Shown piece after piece: positions 1 to 7,057 of a stretch of DNA of 64,000 bases. The DNA lies in contig NZ_CP116339.1 in the NCBI RefSeq assembly GCF_028198165.1, positions 3,045,001 to 3,109,000 of the forward strand. Reading direction: 5' to 3'. Numbering within the stretch: position 1 is the stretch's first letter; each line of letters opens with the position of its first letter. Both the position numbers and the translations under genes were made by a program. The notes beneath the pieces were generated by a model. The model had not been told where the DNA came from. It saw nothing but the letters and a program-made list of their open reading frames with translations, and did not search any database. The DNA is from Pseudoxanthomonas sp. JBR18 (GTDB lineage Bacteria > Pseudomonadota > Gammaproteobacteria > Xanthomonadales > Xanthomonadaceae).

Positions 1-2
1 CC

Positions 3-200
3 GAGGTCGAAAGCATCATCAACCAGCTCACGGCCAACGCCGCAGCCGGCCACCGCAGCGGCGCCGATGCGCAGCCCAAGGATCAGGCGTTCGCCGACCA
101 GTACCGCCAGCACAGGCAGGTGAGCGATAGCGCCTACGCGGAGATGTGCGCCGGCCTGCAGTCCGGTTCAACTGGTCACCGAGAGGAGCGCCCGGCATGA
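3..200 (+). CDS. Partial phage protein, C-terminal 65 residues
   Basis: An open frame enters from the left edge and ends at a TGA overlapping the ATG of the next gene (ATGA overlap), which supports it being translated and coupled to the tail gene downstream. The visible tail is hydrophilic, glutamine-rich and has no motif I recognise. In lambda-type order the gene before I is the tail protein K (a peptidase-like protein), so that is one possibility. Nothing in the visible residues confirms it. Confidence 0.5.
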   Translation, partial: EVESIINQLTANAAAGHRSGADAQPKDQAFADQYRQHRQVSDSAYAEMCAGLQSGSTGHREERPA

Positions 201-808
201 GCAACGAAACCCCGACCACCATCCTGCTGAGCGGTTCCTTGGCGCGCCAGTTCGGCCGGCGCCACCAATTCGTCGTCGACAGTGCCGCCGGCGCGATCAG
301 GGCCCTGAGCGCCATGATCCCCGGCTTCAAGCGCTACATGATCGAGGCCAAGGACCGGGGCCTGCATTTCGCCATCTTCACCGGCAAGCGCAACATCGGC
401 CTGGACCAGCTGCATGACCCCTGCTCGAAGGAGGTCATCCGCTTGGTGCCCGTGCTGCGCGGCGCCAAGAACAGTGGCTGGCTACAGGTCGTCATCGGTG
501 TGGCCATCATCGTGGTCGCCGGCATCGCGTCCAACGGTGCTGCCTTCGGCGCCCTTGGCAGCGCTACTGCTTGGGGCGCTGCCGCGAGCGTGGGTCTGGC
601 CATCACTCTCGGCGGCGTCTCCCAGATCATCGCCGGCACGCCCAAGGGGCTCGGCACGCGCGAGGAGTCGTCCAACCAGCCGAGCTATTCCTTCGGTGGG
701 GTGGTGAACACCCAGGCCCAGGGCGGATGTGTCCCAGTTGGGTACGGGGAAATGATTGTGGGTAGCGCGGTCATTTCGGCGGGAATATTCGCGGAAGATC
801 AACAATGA
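197..808 (+). CDS. Phage tail assembly protein, lambda I family
   Basis: 203 residues. The N-terminal half carries the I-family pattern (LxGxLxRxFGRRHxF, then AIRALxxxxPGFKRY), and a hydrophobic Gly/Ala-rich stretch at about residues 95-150 is followed by QGGCVPVGYGEMIVGS, matching the family's conserved VLYGEMRVGS end. Lambda I is about 223 residues, so this is full length. In phage lambda it acts in tail-tip assembly, before the host-specificity protein J. The start at 197 overlaps the upstream stop and follows a GAGAGGAG Shine-Dalgarno. Upstream start codons in the same frame would add residues unlike the family. It overlaps the next gene by ATGA. Confidence 0.85.
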   Translation: MSNETPTTILLSGSLARQFGRRHQFVVDSAAGAIRALSAMIPGFKRYMIEAKDRGLHFAIFTGKRNIGLDQLHDPCSKEVIRLVPVLRGAKNSGWLQVVIGVAIIVVAGIASNGAAFGALGSATAWGAAASVGLAITLGGVSQIIAGTPKGLGTREESSNQPSYSFGGVVNTQAQGGCVPVGYGEMIVGSAVISAGIFAEDQQ

Positions 809-1464
809 GCATCCAATCAACCCTAAGCCAGGTGTTCGGCCAGAGCGTGCCGCTCAGTTCCAGTGAGATTGCCGACCTGCTGCCGCTGGTGAACAGCGAA
901 CTCGCGCGCCTGGATGAGCGCTTCGGCCTGATCAATTCCACCGGCAAGGGTGACAACGGCACGCTCTACCGCGAACTGCTCCTCAAGGGCACGCCCGAGC
1001 AGGTCGCCGAGATGAAGGCCGAGTGCGATCGGCTGGTGATCGAGCGAGACCAGCTGAGGGCGAAGAGCAGGAAGCTGGCCGAGCTCAAGCAGGCCGCATT
1101 GATCACCGAGGCCACCGCCGAGCTGCCCGACCTGCAGCGCAATCTCATCCAGTGCATCGAGGTGGCGGAGCAAGCGAGGCGGGCCCTGGCCCAGGCCTTC
1201 AGCGCGATCGACGCTGCCTACAACGCAGTGACCGTGGCGCGCGGCCGCATCAAATTCACCGGCACGGAGCCAACTGTGAATGCGCAATTGGGCACGTTGA
1301 GCAGCTTGAACGCATTGGGCGCTCTGGCTCGTGCTGGCGGGCTCGGCAATGGGCCATGGTCCAGTGACCGGCCCTGGCACGAAGAAAACATTGGCCTTGA
1401 TCGCGGCGGGCGCATCCAGGCCCCGCAGGCCGCCCAACCTCAAGCTACATGGAGTCAAGCATGA
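805..1464 (+). CDS. Unknown phage-associated protein, predicted coiled coil
   Basis: 219 residues, start codon overlapping the stop of the tail gene (ATGA) and end overlapping the start of the next gene, so it belongs to the same translationally coupled run. Residues about 60-125 are rich in Glu, Arg, Lys, Leu and Ala in a heptad-like pattern, suggesting a coiled coil; the C-terminus is Gly/Pro/Gln-rich and probably disordered. No signal peptide or membrane segment is seen. It stands where the host-specificity gene J would be expected in a lambda-type phage but is far too short and does not resemble J. Function unknown. Confidence 0.6.
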   Translation: MSIQSTLSQVFGQSVPLSSSEIADLLPLVNSELARLDERFGLINSTGKGDNGTLYRELLLKGTPEQVAEMKAECDRLVIERDQLRAKSRKLAELKQAALITEATAELPDLQRNLIQCIEVAEQARRALAQAFSAIDAAYNAVTVARGRIKFTGTEPTVNAQLGTLSSLNALGALARAGGLGNGPWSSDRPWHEENIGLDRGGRIQAPQAAQPQATWSQA

Positions 1465-1757
1465 GCAAGGTCGAAGAATCCACGGCAGCGCAGGCGCTGG
1501 ATGAGCGGTACCGGCGTCAGCTGCTGCTCGACGCACACCGCATGGCCCCGGGCATGTTCTTCTCCGACAGCGACACCGAGGAGGAGATCCGGCGGCAGCT
1601 GGTCCTGGCCTACCTCGGCCCGCAGCCAGGCTTCGATGCCACCGACGACCTGTTGATCTACGGCGCCTTCAAGGCGATGAAGGCGCGGGATGTCTGGATT
1701 GGGCCAGGCGAGCGCCAGGAACGAAAGATCGGGGGTCGGCTGCACCTGGTGCACTAG
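1461..1757 (+). CDS. Small unknown phage protein
   Basis: 98 residues, acidic and hydrophilic, no recognised domain. The ATG at 1461 overlaps the preceding stop codon (ATGA), continuing the coupled run that starts with the tail gene. An alternative ATG at 1449 in the same frame would add four residues but lacks the neat overlap. It is the last plus-strand gene of this run before a convergent minus-strand regulator gene. Confidence 0.55.
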   Translation: MSKVEESTAAQALDERYRRQLLLDAHRMAPGMFFSDSDTEEEIRRQLVLAYLGPQPGFDATDDLLIYGAFKAMKARDVWIGPGERQERKIGGRLHLVH

Positions 1758-1912
1758 CCACGGACGCGCGGCCCGCAAGCCGTGCCGGACCAGCCGGATG
1801 GTGTCCGCAACAACGCCGGCAGTCGCTGAGCCAAATTTCGACACCGGGTGTCGCTCATGGGGGCGAGAGGCGACCAGGGCCCCGCTCCGGCGGGGCTTCT
1901 GTAGGCCCACCC

Positions 1913-2281
1913 TCACCGTCGTCTCTTCAGCGCCGCAACCTCGTTGCGCAGCCGCTCGATTTCGTCCAGGGCGTCCAGCATCACCTTGCCGGCTTCTGGG
2001 TAGCCCATATCGAAGAGCCACAGTCCCTCGGTTTGCAGCTGCTCTATAATGTCGTTGGCGCCCGCAGTTGTGCCCATTGAGCCCAGCTTTACGGCCTTTC
2101 GGAATTCGCTGATTGCCCGTTCGATCCAGGCATCGATCTCGCGCGAAACCCACAAGCTGCGATCGCCGACCTTGATCGGCGCGGGGAAGGTCTTCGCCGC
2201 GACCTGGCGATAGATCGTGGCGCGTGACAGGCCTACGCGGTGCGCGACCTGCGTGACTGGCAGCAGCGATAGATCGCTCAT
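1913..2281 (-). CDS. AlpA-family DNA-binding regulator
   Basis: 122 residues. The N-terminal part shows the AlpA/excisionase-like winged helix pattern: LLPVTQVAHRVGLSRATIYRQV, then FPAPIKVGDRSLWVSREIDAWI, which is the diagnostic end of the family. A C-terminal extension of about 50 residues is helical and charged (DALDEIERLRNEVAALKRRR), perhaps for oligomerisation. The ATG at 2281 is preferred because an AAAGGA sequence lies nine bases upstream; the in-frame ATG at 2290 would touch that Shine-Dalgarno. AlpA proteins regulate prophage or island excision genes and are typical of integrated elements. The target is unknown. Confidence 0.8.
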   Translation of the reverse strand: MSDLSLLPVTQVAHRVGLSRATIYRQVAAKTFPAPIKVGDRSLWVSREIDAWIERAISEFRKAVKLGSMGTTAGANDIIEQLQTEGLWLFDMGYPEAGKVMLDALDEIERLRNEVAALKRRR

Positions 2282-2411
2282 GCTCAACATTCCTTTGTCA
2301 GCTTGATCATTATCTCCGTCAACAGCTCCGCGATAAGGTCGATGAGCTCGATCTGGCTGCGATGGTTGGATGGGAGAACGCAGCATGAAGACTCGCCTCC
2401 AAAGTGGCTTG

Positions 2412-3017
2412 TCAGCGTTTCACGTTGTCGCGGCGCGCATTGCCTAGAACCGCATCTATCGCCGCCAACGTTTGGTCAATGTAGTAGTGGAGGTTGCCGT
2501 TGAGGCCGGCGAAACTTTGGGCAGCCTGATGAATGCTTTGCTCAAGATGTGTCTTTGGCACCCTGGGTCTCTCTTCGCGCGCAAGCTTGAGCAGCGAGAT
2601 CACCTGATTCCACTGAGAGAGGCTTGCATTCAACTCAGCCATGGCGTTAAGAACCACTTCCGATTCGGGTTCCAGTCCCAGCATGGGTGCTTCGATCTTA
2701 GGCACCTCAATCTGAAGCGTAAGCAGAAATTCCATGTCCTGCGATCCAATCTCGTGGGCGCGATTATCGAGGATTTCATGGAGCGCCACAGCCGCATCCA
2801 ATCTCATTCTCAAGTTCTCAAGATTCCCTCGAAGAGAGCGCAGCGCTACATGGGATCGAAATTTAGTCCGCCGCACCTCTCGGCGATATGGGAGCACTAC
2901 AGCGACCACGGTGGCACAGGCCGCAGCCCAGCCTCCAAGTGCAGCCATCGCGTCCCAATTCAGCAAACACGATCTGCTAAGCGGAGCGCATTGAAAGATT
3001 CCGTAGACCCAGTCCAT
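2412..3017 (-). CDS. Unknown membrane-anchored protein
   Basis: About 201 residues. One hydrophobic segment near the N-terminus (about residues 22-43, AMAALGGWAAACATVVAVV) is followed by a positively charged stretch (PYRREVRRTKF), then about 150 residues of mostly helical, charged sequence. That is the layout of a single-pass inner-membrane protein with a cytoplasmic helical domain. The ATG at 3017 was chosen over an upstream TTG at 3035; the Shine-Dalgarno is weak for both. Base composition is lower in GC than the chromosomal genes, in line with recent acquisition. A long frame on the opposite strand lacks any such organisation. Confidence 0.55.
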   Translation of the reverse strand: MDWVYGIFQCAPLSRSCLLNWDAMAALGGWAAACATVVAVVLPYRREVRRTKFRSHVALRSLRGNLENLRMRLDAAVALHEILDNRAHEIGSQDMEFLLTLQIEVPKIEAPMLGLEPESEVVLNAMAELNASLSQWNQVISLLKLAREERPRVPKTHLEQSIHQAAQSFAGLNGNLHYYIDQTLAAIDAVLGNARRDNVKR

Positions 3018-3332
3018 TCGTACCCCCAACCCCAAGACGTGATTCTGCCATGCGCATCCATTTCAGCGAACGCCTGGTCCTATGCACCAACGATCCATGG
3101 TGATGTGCCCGCGCTCTGCCCGGTTGGCGAGACGCCAGCTCAGCCGTAGGGGAAACACTTAGGCCGGCACGTGCCTATCCTGCGCCTCGAGCTTGCGGCC
3201 TACCCTTCTTTGTCATGACAAAAATCGTCCTTCACAGAGGGCCGAGCAAAGGGGGACTCGCGCCGGTCCAGGGGGCTATTTAAGATTTGTGCTAATTGAT
3301 CGACAGCCAAAGTGGCGCAAAGGAGTCACACC
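3018..3332. other. Intergenic region between two prophage genes
   Basis: About 315 bases separating divergent genes. It must hold the promoters for both; an AT-rich stretch (CTATTTAAGATTTG) at about 3278-3291 lies some 45 bases before the plus-strand gene and may be part of one. I see no tRNA, repeat or clear inverted operator. Confidence 0.3.
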
Positions 3333-3947
3333 GTGGAAGGTAGAGAGGCCCTTCAGGAGCTGAAAGAGGAAGTCCAGAAGGTGATCGACCAAGGGCAGGC
3401 GCTGAGCCCCGAAGGGCTGATTCAGTACGTTGATCTTTTGCTGGACAGCCTAGAGCCACAGCGGGACCCCGCTACGGAGTTGGAGCGAAAGAAAGCAATT
3501 TCCGAACTCCACTTGGCTGCCTACAACTCCGATCGCGCGGCTGCGCTTCAAGCACAGGCTCTAAATGCCGCGTCCGATCTCGAAGCATTCCGCACTGTAA
3601 TTCAAGCTGGCGGAATTGCGAGGAAGGATCTCCTAGTTGTCAATGGAGGCGCTAGCGTGGCGCTGCTGGCCCTCCTTGGCCACTTCGTTTCAACCGGAAA
3701 GGCACAGGCCACAACTGCATTTGCTCCAGTTCTCCAGAGCTTCGCGGCAGGAGTCGCCTTATGCGTGCTATGCAGCGCCTTAACGTACGTCAGCCAGATC
3801 TTCTATCAACACGATGAAACACGGGCTAGCCGGTTCGCTGCTTGGGCTTTCCACTTCCTGGCAGTCGTCGCGTGGGTGGGCGGCGGCACGGGCTTCGTTC
3901 TTGGTGCATTCAAGGCTGCCAATATCTTCTCCATGCCGCTCTTCTAG
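3333..3947 (+). CDS. Unknown integral membrane protein
   Basis: 204 residues. Residues about 1-85 are charged and helical; then come three hydrophobic segments at about 100-120, 135-155 and 170-195, the last rich in Gly and Ala. This suggests a cytoplasmic coiled-coil head joined to a three-helix membrane part. The GTG at 3333 is favoured because a near-perfect AAAGGAG lies eight bases upstream; a GTG at 3312 in the same frame has none. No family recognised. Composition and position between phage genes and a tRNA point to accessory DNA; membrane proteins of this sort are often phage cargo, but that is inference. Confidence 0.65.
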   Translation: MEGREALQELKEEVQKVIDQGQALSPEGLIQYVDLLLDSLEPQRDPATELERKKAISELHLAAYNSDRAAALQAQALNAASDLEAFRTVIQAGGIARKDLLVVNGGASVALLALLGHFVSTGKAQATTAFAPVLQSFAAGVALCVLCSALTYVSQIFYQHDETRASRFAAWAFHFLAVVAWVGGGTGFVLGAFKAANIFSMPLF

Positions 3948-4026
3948 CCAAACAGTGCCTAAAAGCGCGAGAAGGCCGGCGGCCGTTCGAGGAAGGGTCC
4001 GCCGGGGCAACGTGTAGACGTGCGAC

Positions 4027-4179
4027 TTATCGGATCAGGGCTTGCCCCAACGGCGTCAGCAGCCCTCCCTTGACCATTCCGGCCTCCTCTAGGATCGTCC
4101 ACTGAGTCGGGTCTGGCCGGGCTGTCCCGTTCTTGATCCCGGTTAGGGTGGCCTTCAACAGCTCGCGCGCGACGTCCAT
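4027..4179 (-). CDS. Small prophage protein, 50 residues
   Basis: A 50-residue frame starting with ATG at 4179, preceded by a strong AAAGGAG Shine-Dalgarno five bases upstream. It reads MDVARELLKATLTGIKNGTA at the start and ends GLLTPLGQALIR before TAA. The sequence is amphipathic and looks like a compact helical protein. No family recognised. It lies in an otherwise empty stretch (3948-4314), and it is divergent from the small plus-strand gene at 4315, so 4180-4314 would be their shared promoter region. The ribosome binding site is the main argument that it is expressed. Confidence 0.5.
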   Translation of the reverse strand: MDVARELLKATLTGIKNGTARPDPTQWTILEEAGMVKGGLLTPLGQALIR

Positions 4180-4314
4180 GTCTGCTCCTTTCGTGGTCTG
4201 GGGTCAGATTGCCATCCATGCCGGCATGCGCCCACGGGGGACGCTGCGAGGAGCTGTAGGAATCGTCTGACTGTGGTCTCAGCCTGTGCGCCGGGCGCCT
4301 CGCAAGCTCGACCC

Positions 4315-4521
4315 ATGGAGACCAAAGACGATCGAAAGACAGGGCCCCGCGAGGCCAACAAGGATCCGTTCGACCACCTGACGCTGCGCGACACACGAAC
4401 GCCGGAGGAGCGGCGCGAGGCTGAGTCGAGGGAGTGGGCCAGGCGCAAGGGCAGCGGGCGGAAAGACTGGTGGAAGAAGTACCTATCAGAGGGCGACCCG
4501 TGTGCAGGCCATCACCTCTGA
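4315..4521 (+). CDS. Small hydrophilic prophage protein
   Basis: 68 residues from the ATG at 4315, extremely charged (KDDRKTGPREANKD, RTPEERREAESREWARRKGS) with a basic aromatic patch RKDWWKKY. No domain recognised. No clear Shine-Dalgarno precedes the ATG, and a GTG at 4273 in the same frame would give a longer but less charged N-terminus. Its coding status is uncertain; the strongly biased composition could reflect a small nucleic-acid-binding protein. Confidence 0.4.
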   Translation: METKDDRKTGPREANKDPFDHLTLRDTRTPEERREAESREWARRKGSGRKDWWKKYLSEGDPCAGHHL

Positions 4522-4529
4522 GGACGCGC

Positions 4530-4838
4530 TTATCTGCTAGATGCCAGAACGCTGTACTCACCGGGTTCAATTTTGACGGTGCGTTCGGGAACTGGGCGCG
4601 CGCCGATGGCCGCTACCAAAGCCGGAAAGGCCCGTACCGCGGTAGCGTCAAAAAGAACCGAGTGCGGCTCTCCACGGCGGCCCATTTTCGACCAAATGGT
4701 GAAGCCGTTGCTGCTGTCCAACTGTCCTGCCCTGGCCAGCACCAACAGATTCTTCGCCACCTGATCAAGCAAGCCGCTCGACTCATCAATGAAAAGCTGG
4801 CTCTCCTCAGCGGTGTAGACCTTCTCCGCCCAAGTCAT
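4530..4838 (-). CDS. Unknown protein next to tRNA-Phe
   Basis: 102 residues from the ATG at 4838. The open frame continues upstream into the tRNA gene, but the part read from the tRNA cannot be coding, so an internal start must be used. Visible features are a helical region (YTAEESQLFIDESSGLLDQVAKNLLVLARAG) and a sequence ending VKIEPGEYSVLASSR. No family recognised and no good Shine-Dalgarno. It is convergent with the small plus-strand gene on its right-hand coordinate side. Possibly a genuine phage gene. Confidence 0.4.
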   Translation of the reverse strand: MTWAEKVYTAEESQLFIDESSGLLDQVAKNLLVLARAGQLDSSNGFTIWSKMGRRGEPHSVLFDATAVRAFPALVAAIGARPVPERTVKIEPGEYSVLASSR

Positions 4839-4935
4839 GGCATAGCCCACAAAGTTCGGGGAACCAGAATGCCTAGCCGATCCCGCCGCTGCAACAGATC
4901 CAGGCGCGAGTTTCCGTGCCGACGTCCGTACAACG

Positions 4936-4960
4936 ACAAAGGCCACCCCGGAGGATGGCC
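4936..4960 (-). terminator. Probable terminator after tRNA-Phe
   Basis: Read on the minus strand, an 8-bp stem (GGCCATCC pairing with GGGTGGCC, one G-T pair) with a 4-base loop is followed by TTTG. It lies about 40 bases beyond the tRNA 3' end. Confidence 0.5.
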
Positions 4961-4997
4961 TAAGTATTTGAATCGCTACAACTTTCGCCACCTGAAG

Positions 4998-5073
4998 TGG
5001 TGGCCGGGGAGGGAATCGAACCCCCGACACAGGGATTTTCAATCCCTTGCTCTACCAACTGAGCTACCCGGCC
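4998..5073 (-). tRNA. tRNA-Phe (GAA)
   Basis: The minus strand gives a complete cloverleaf. The acceptor stem is GGCCGGG with CCCGGCC, the D arm contains AGCTCAGTTGGTAGAGC, and the anticodon stem is GGGAT/ATCCC around the loop TGAAAA with anticodon GAA. The T arm has the standard GGTTCGATTCC. Discriminator A is followed by an encoded CCA at 4998-5000. Its 3' end faces the phage genes, the usual arrangement when a phage integrates into the 3' half of a tRNA gene. Confidence 0.97.
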
Positions 5074-5239
5074 GGTGCCGCACTTACGGCCGAGCCGAAG
5101 CGAGGCGCGCATGATACGGATGGATTTCCGATCCGGCAAGCCATCGGTTTCCTGAACGTCCAGATTCGGACAGCGGACGGCGGCACATCATGGGCGCATG
5201 ATCCTCCAGGCGGATTGCCATACATCAAAGGGAGTTGCC

Positions 5240-5704
5240 ATGTCCAGGTTTCGCGCCTCGCTTAGAGGTTCTTTATTTGCTTTTGCGGCTCTGCTGTCTG
5301 GTTGCGCCTCGCTAGGGACTTCACGGCTGAGCGCGGCGCAAGATGTGGAACTCTTCCAGTCGCACGCTGGCGAACCCATCAAGGCTTTCAGCCCCTTTGG
5401 CGGAATTTCCCAATGGGAGACTGTAGGTGACTCGGCAGTTGCCGTTTGGACAAAGCCGGACACTGCGTATTTGCTCGGTGTCGCCGAGGGCTGCTTGGAT
5501 CTTGAGTGGTCGCCGCGGCTGTCCCTGAGCCGCGAGCACGACAGGGTCTATGCCGGCTTTAATCATGTCCTTGTGAGGCGGCCGGGTGAGAAGGATGCTA
5601 AGCGATGCAGGATCGAGACGATTCAGCCCTTGGACGTGCAGGCCCTGCGAGCCGCGCAGGCGCGCGCACGCCCTGGTGCTCTGAAATTATCCGAGGCGGG
5701 ATGA
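5240..5704 (+). CDS. DUF6491-like lipoprotein, copy 1
   Basis: 154 residues. A lipoprotein signal peptide ends in the lipobox LLSGC at about residue 23. The mature part carries the pattern shared by all three tandem copies here: LFQSHAGEPIKAF, then GDSAVAVWTKPDTAYLL, a pair of Cys residues, and CRIETIQPLDVQALR near the end. I associate this pattern with the Xanthomonadaceae family DUF6491; its function is not known. The ATG at 5240 follows AAAGGGAG. The stop overlaps the start of copy 2, so the genes are coupled. Copy 1 has lower GC codon choice than copies 2 and 3 and a sequence more divergent from both. Confidence 0.75.
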   Translation: MSRFRASLRGSLFAFAALLSGCASLGTSRLSAAQDVELFQSHAGEPIKAFSPFGGISQWETVGDSAVAVWTKPDTAYLLGVAEGCLDLEWSPRLSLSREHDRVYAGFNHVLVRRPGEKDAKRCRIETIQPLDVQALRAAQARARPGALKLSEAG

Positions 5705-6222
5705 GAGGAGCTGCCAGTACGGTGAAGATGACAATTACGTCTACCTTTGCCGGATACCTCGCCAGATCAATGGCCGCCGCCCTGCTGGCCATACTCGGCG
5801 TGGGTTGCGCCACGACCGGACTGACCGACGAACAGGAGCTGGCGCTGTATCGCGCGCATGCGGGCGAGCCGGTGAAGAGCTTCACCTTCCTGGGTCAGCT
5901 CAATGGCTGGACGCCGCTGGGCGATACCGCGTTGGCGGTGTGGACCAGGCCCAGCGAGGCCTATCTGCTGGAGCTGCCGGGCCGTTGCATGGACCTGGAC
6001 ACCGCGCCTGCGATCACCGTGACCAATCAGGGCAGCCGGGTCTACGCGAAGTTCGACGACGTGCTGGTGCTGGGCGGGCTGCGCAATAGCTTCCGCATGC
6101 CATGCCGCATCGATACGATCCGGCCGCTGGACGTCAAGGCATTGCGCCGGGCGCAGAAGCAGTTGCGCGAAGCCAGGGCGGCCGAGCGACAGGCCGGTGC
6201 GCCGCCGCCGGCGAGCCCCTGA
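5701..6222 (+). CDS. DUF6491-like lipoprotein, copy 2
   Basis: 173 residues from the ATG at 5701, which overlaps the stop of copy 1 (ATGA); ATGs at 5728 and 5770 are alternatives. The signal peptide ends in the lipobox LGVGC. Shared family pattern: ALYRAHAGEPVKSFTFLGQLNGWTPLGDTALAVWTRPSEAYLLELPG, then C and CRIDTIRPLDVKALRRAQ, given here in pieces only to show conservation. The two conserved Cys positions (PGRC and MPC) may form a disulfide in the periplasm. Likely an outer-membrane or periplasmic anchored lipoprotein of unknown role. Confidence 0.75.
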   Translation: MRGAASTVKMTITSTFAGYLARSMAAALLAILGVGCATTGLTDEQELALYRAHAGEPVKSFTFLGQLNGWTPLGDTALAVWTRPSEAYLLELPGRCMDLDTAPAITVTNQGSRVYAKFDDVLVLGGLRNSFRMPCRIDTIRPLDVKALRRAQKQLREARAAERQAGAPPPASP

Positions 6223-6297
6223 GAGGCGCCCTCACGGCGCATTGCGGTGTGCGGGCGTCTGATCTCCGACACCTGTGGACGTCAACGGAGCATCGTC

Positions 6298-6774
6298 ATG
6301 CAGCGTCTGTGTTTCCTCTCGGTCCTGGCCGGCGCGTTGGCGCTCTTGTCGCTGGGGGGGTGTGCGACCGGCACCGGGCTCAGCGATGCGCAGCGTCTTG
6401 CGCTGTATCGCGAACACGCGGGCGAGCCGCAGCGCGATTTCCGCTACACGACCCGCCAACTCACCGGCTGGACCGCGCTGGGCGACGAGGCGCTGGCGGT
6501 GTGGACCAAGCCGAACGAGGCGTATCTGCTGGAGTTCGGGGGCGGTGGCTGCAGGGATTTGAACGCGGCCTCGACCATTCTGATCACCAACCTGCTGGGT
6601 CAGGTGTCGGCCGGGATGGATCGGGTGCAGGTGCTCAATCGACCGGCCGGCTTCAACATCGCCTGCCGCATCCAGACGATCCGCGCGCTGGACACCAAGG
6701 CGATCCGCGCATCGGAAAAAGCCCTGCGCCAGGCGCGCACCGCACAGCGTGACGCGGCCCCTGCCAGCGATTGA
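6298..6774 (+). CDS. DUF6491-like lipoprotein, copy 3
   Basis: 158 residues. The lipobox is LGGC at about residue 22. It has the same pattern as the preceding two proteins (LALYREHAGEPQRDF, LGDEALAVWTKPNEAYLLEF, CRIQTIRALDTKAIR), with an extra GGGG before the first conserved Cys. It is 75 bases downstream of copy 2, so probably on the same transcript. It converges on yggX with only three bases between the stop codons, so transcription from the two sides must end in the overlapping region. Confidence 0.75.
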   Translation: MQRLCFLSVLAGALALLSLGGCATGTGLSDAQRLALYREHAGEPQRDFRYTTRQLTGWTALGDEALAVWTKPNEAYLLEFGGGGCRDLNAASTILITNLLGQVSAGMDRVQVLNRPAGFNIACRIQTIRALDTKAIRASEKALRQARTAQRDAAPASD

Positions 6775-6777
6775 CCC

Positions 6778-7056
6778 TTAGGCGTCGCTTTCGGGGGCAA
6801 CGTAGCCAGCGGGCTTGTCGGTCTGGCCGCCGAACAGGAACTTGCGCAACTCGTCTTCCAGGAACGCGCGGTCCTTCGGGTTGCGCGGCGACAGGCGGTT
6901 CTCGTTGATGAGCATGGTCTGGTGGGCCAGCCATGCCGCCCAGCCGGCCTTGCCGATGTGCTCGAACACCTGCTTGCCCAACTCGCCGGGGTAGGGGACG
7001 TAGTCCAGGCCTTCGGTGTCTTTGTTTTCGTACTGGCAGAACACGGTACGGGGCAT
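6778..7056 (-). CDS. yggX: YggX family Fe(II)-trafficking protein
   Basis: 92 residues with the family's features: an N-terminal [18 protein letters not shown] with the conserved Cys near position 7, [21 protein letters not shown], and [11 protein letters not shown]. Family members protect iron-sulfur enzymes from oxidative damage and take part in Fe(II) handling in the cytosol. The ATG at 7056 matches the family N-terminus; an ATG at 7065 overlapping mutY would add MPD. It directly follows mutY with a one-base gap, an arrangement found in many gammaproteobacteria. Confidence 0.93.
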   Translation of the reverse strand: MPRTVFCQYENKDTEGLDYVPYPGELGKQVFEHIGKAGWAAWLAHQTMLINENRLSPRNPKDRAFLEDELRKFLFGGQTDKPAGYVAPESDA

Positions 7057-7057
7057 G

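Larger units (their letters stand above)
1..4998. mobile_element. Prophage right end next to tRNA-Phe
   Basis: This segment holds a homologue of the lambda tail assembly protein I, two coupled unknown genes after it, an AlpA-type regulator and several small genes with no housekeeping relatives. It stops at the 3' end of a tRNA-Phe gene, a common attachment site for temperate phages. Several genes here (2412-3947) are visibly less GC-biased than the chromosome to the right. No integrase is seen between the tail genes and the tRNA, so it would have to lie at the unseen left end or be lost. That it is a prophage end is inferred from gene content; the exact attachment site was not found. Confidence 0.6.

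Noticed and set aside
2472..3149. 225-codon plus-strand frame in the prophage
   Set aside because: The opposite strand encodes a protein with a clear membrane anchor and helical domain; the plus frame has mixed composition and no start signal.
4839..5042. N-terminal extension of the minus-strand gene beside tRNA-Phe
   Set aside because: This part is read from the tRNA gene and its terminator and cannot be protein-coding.
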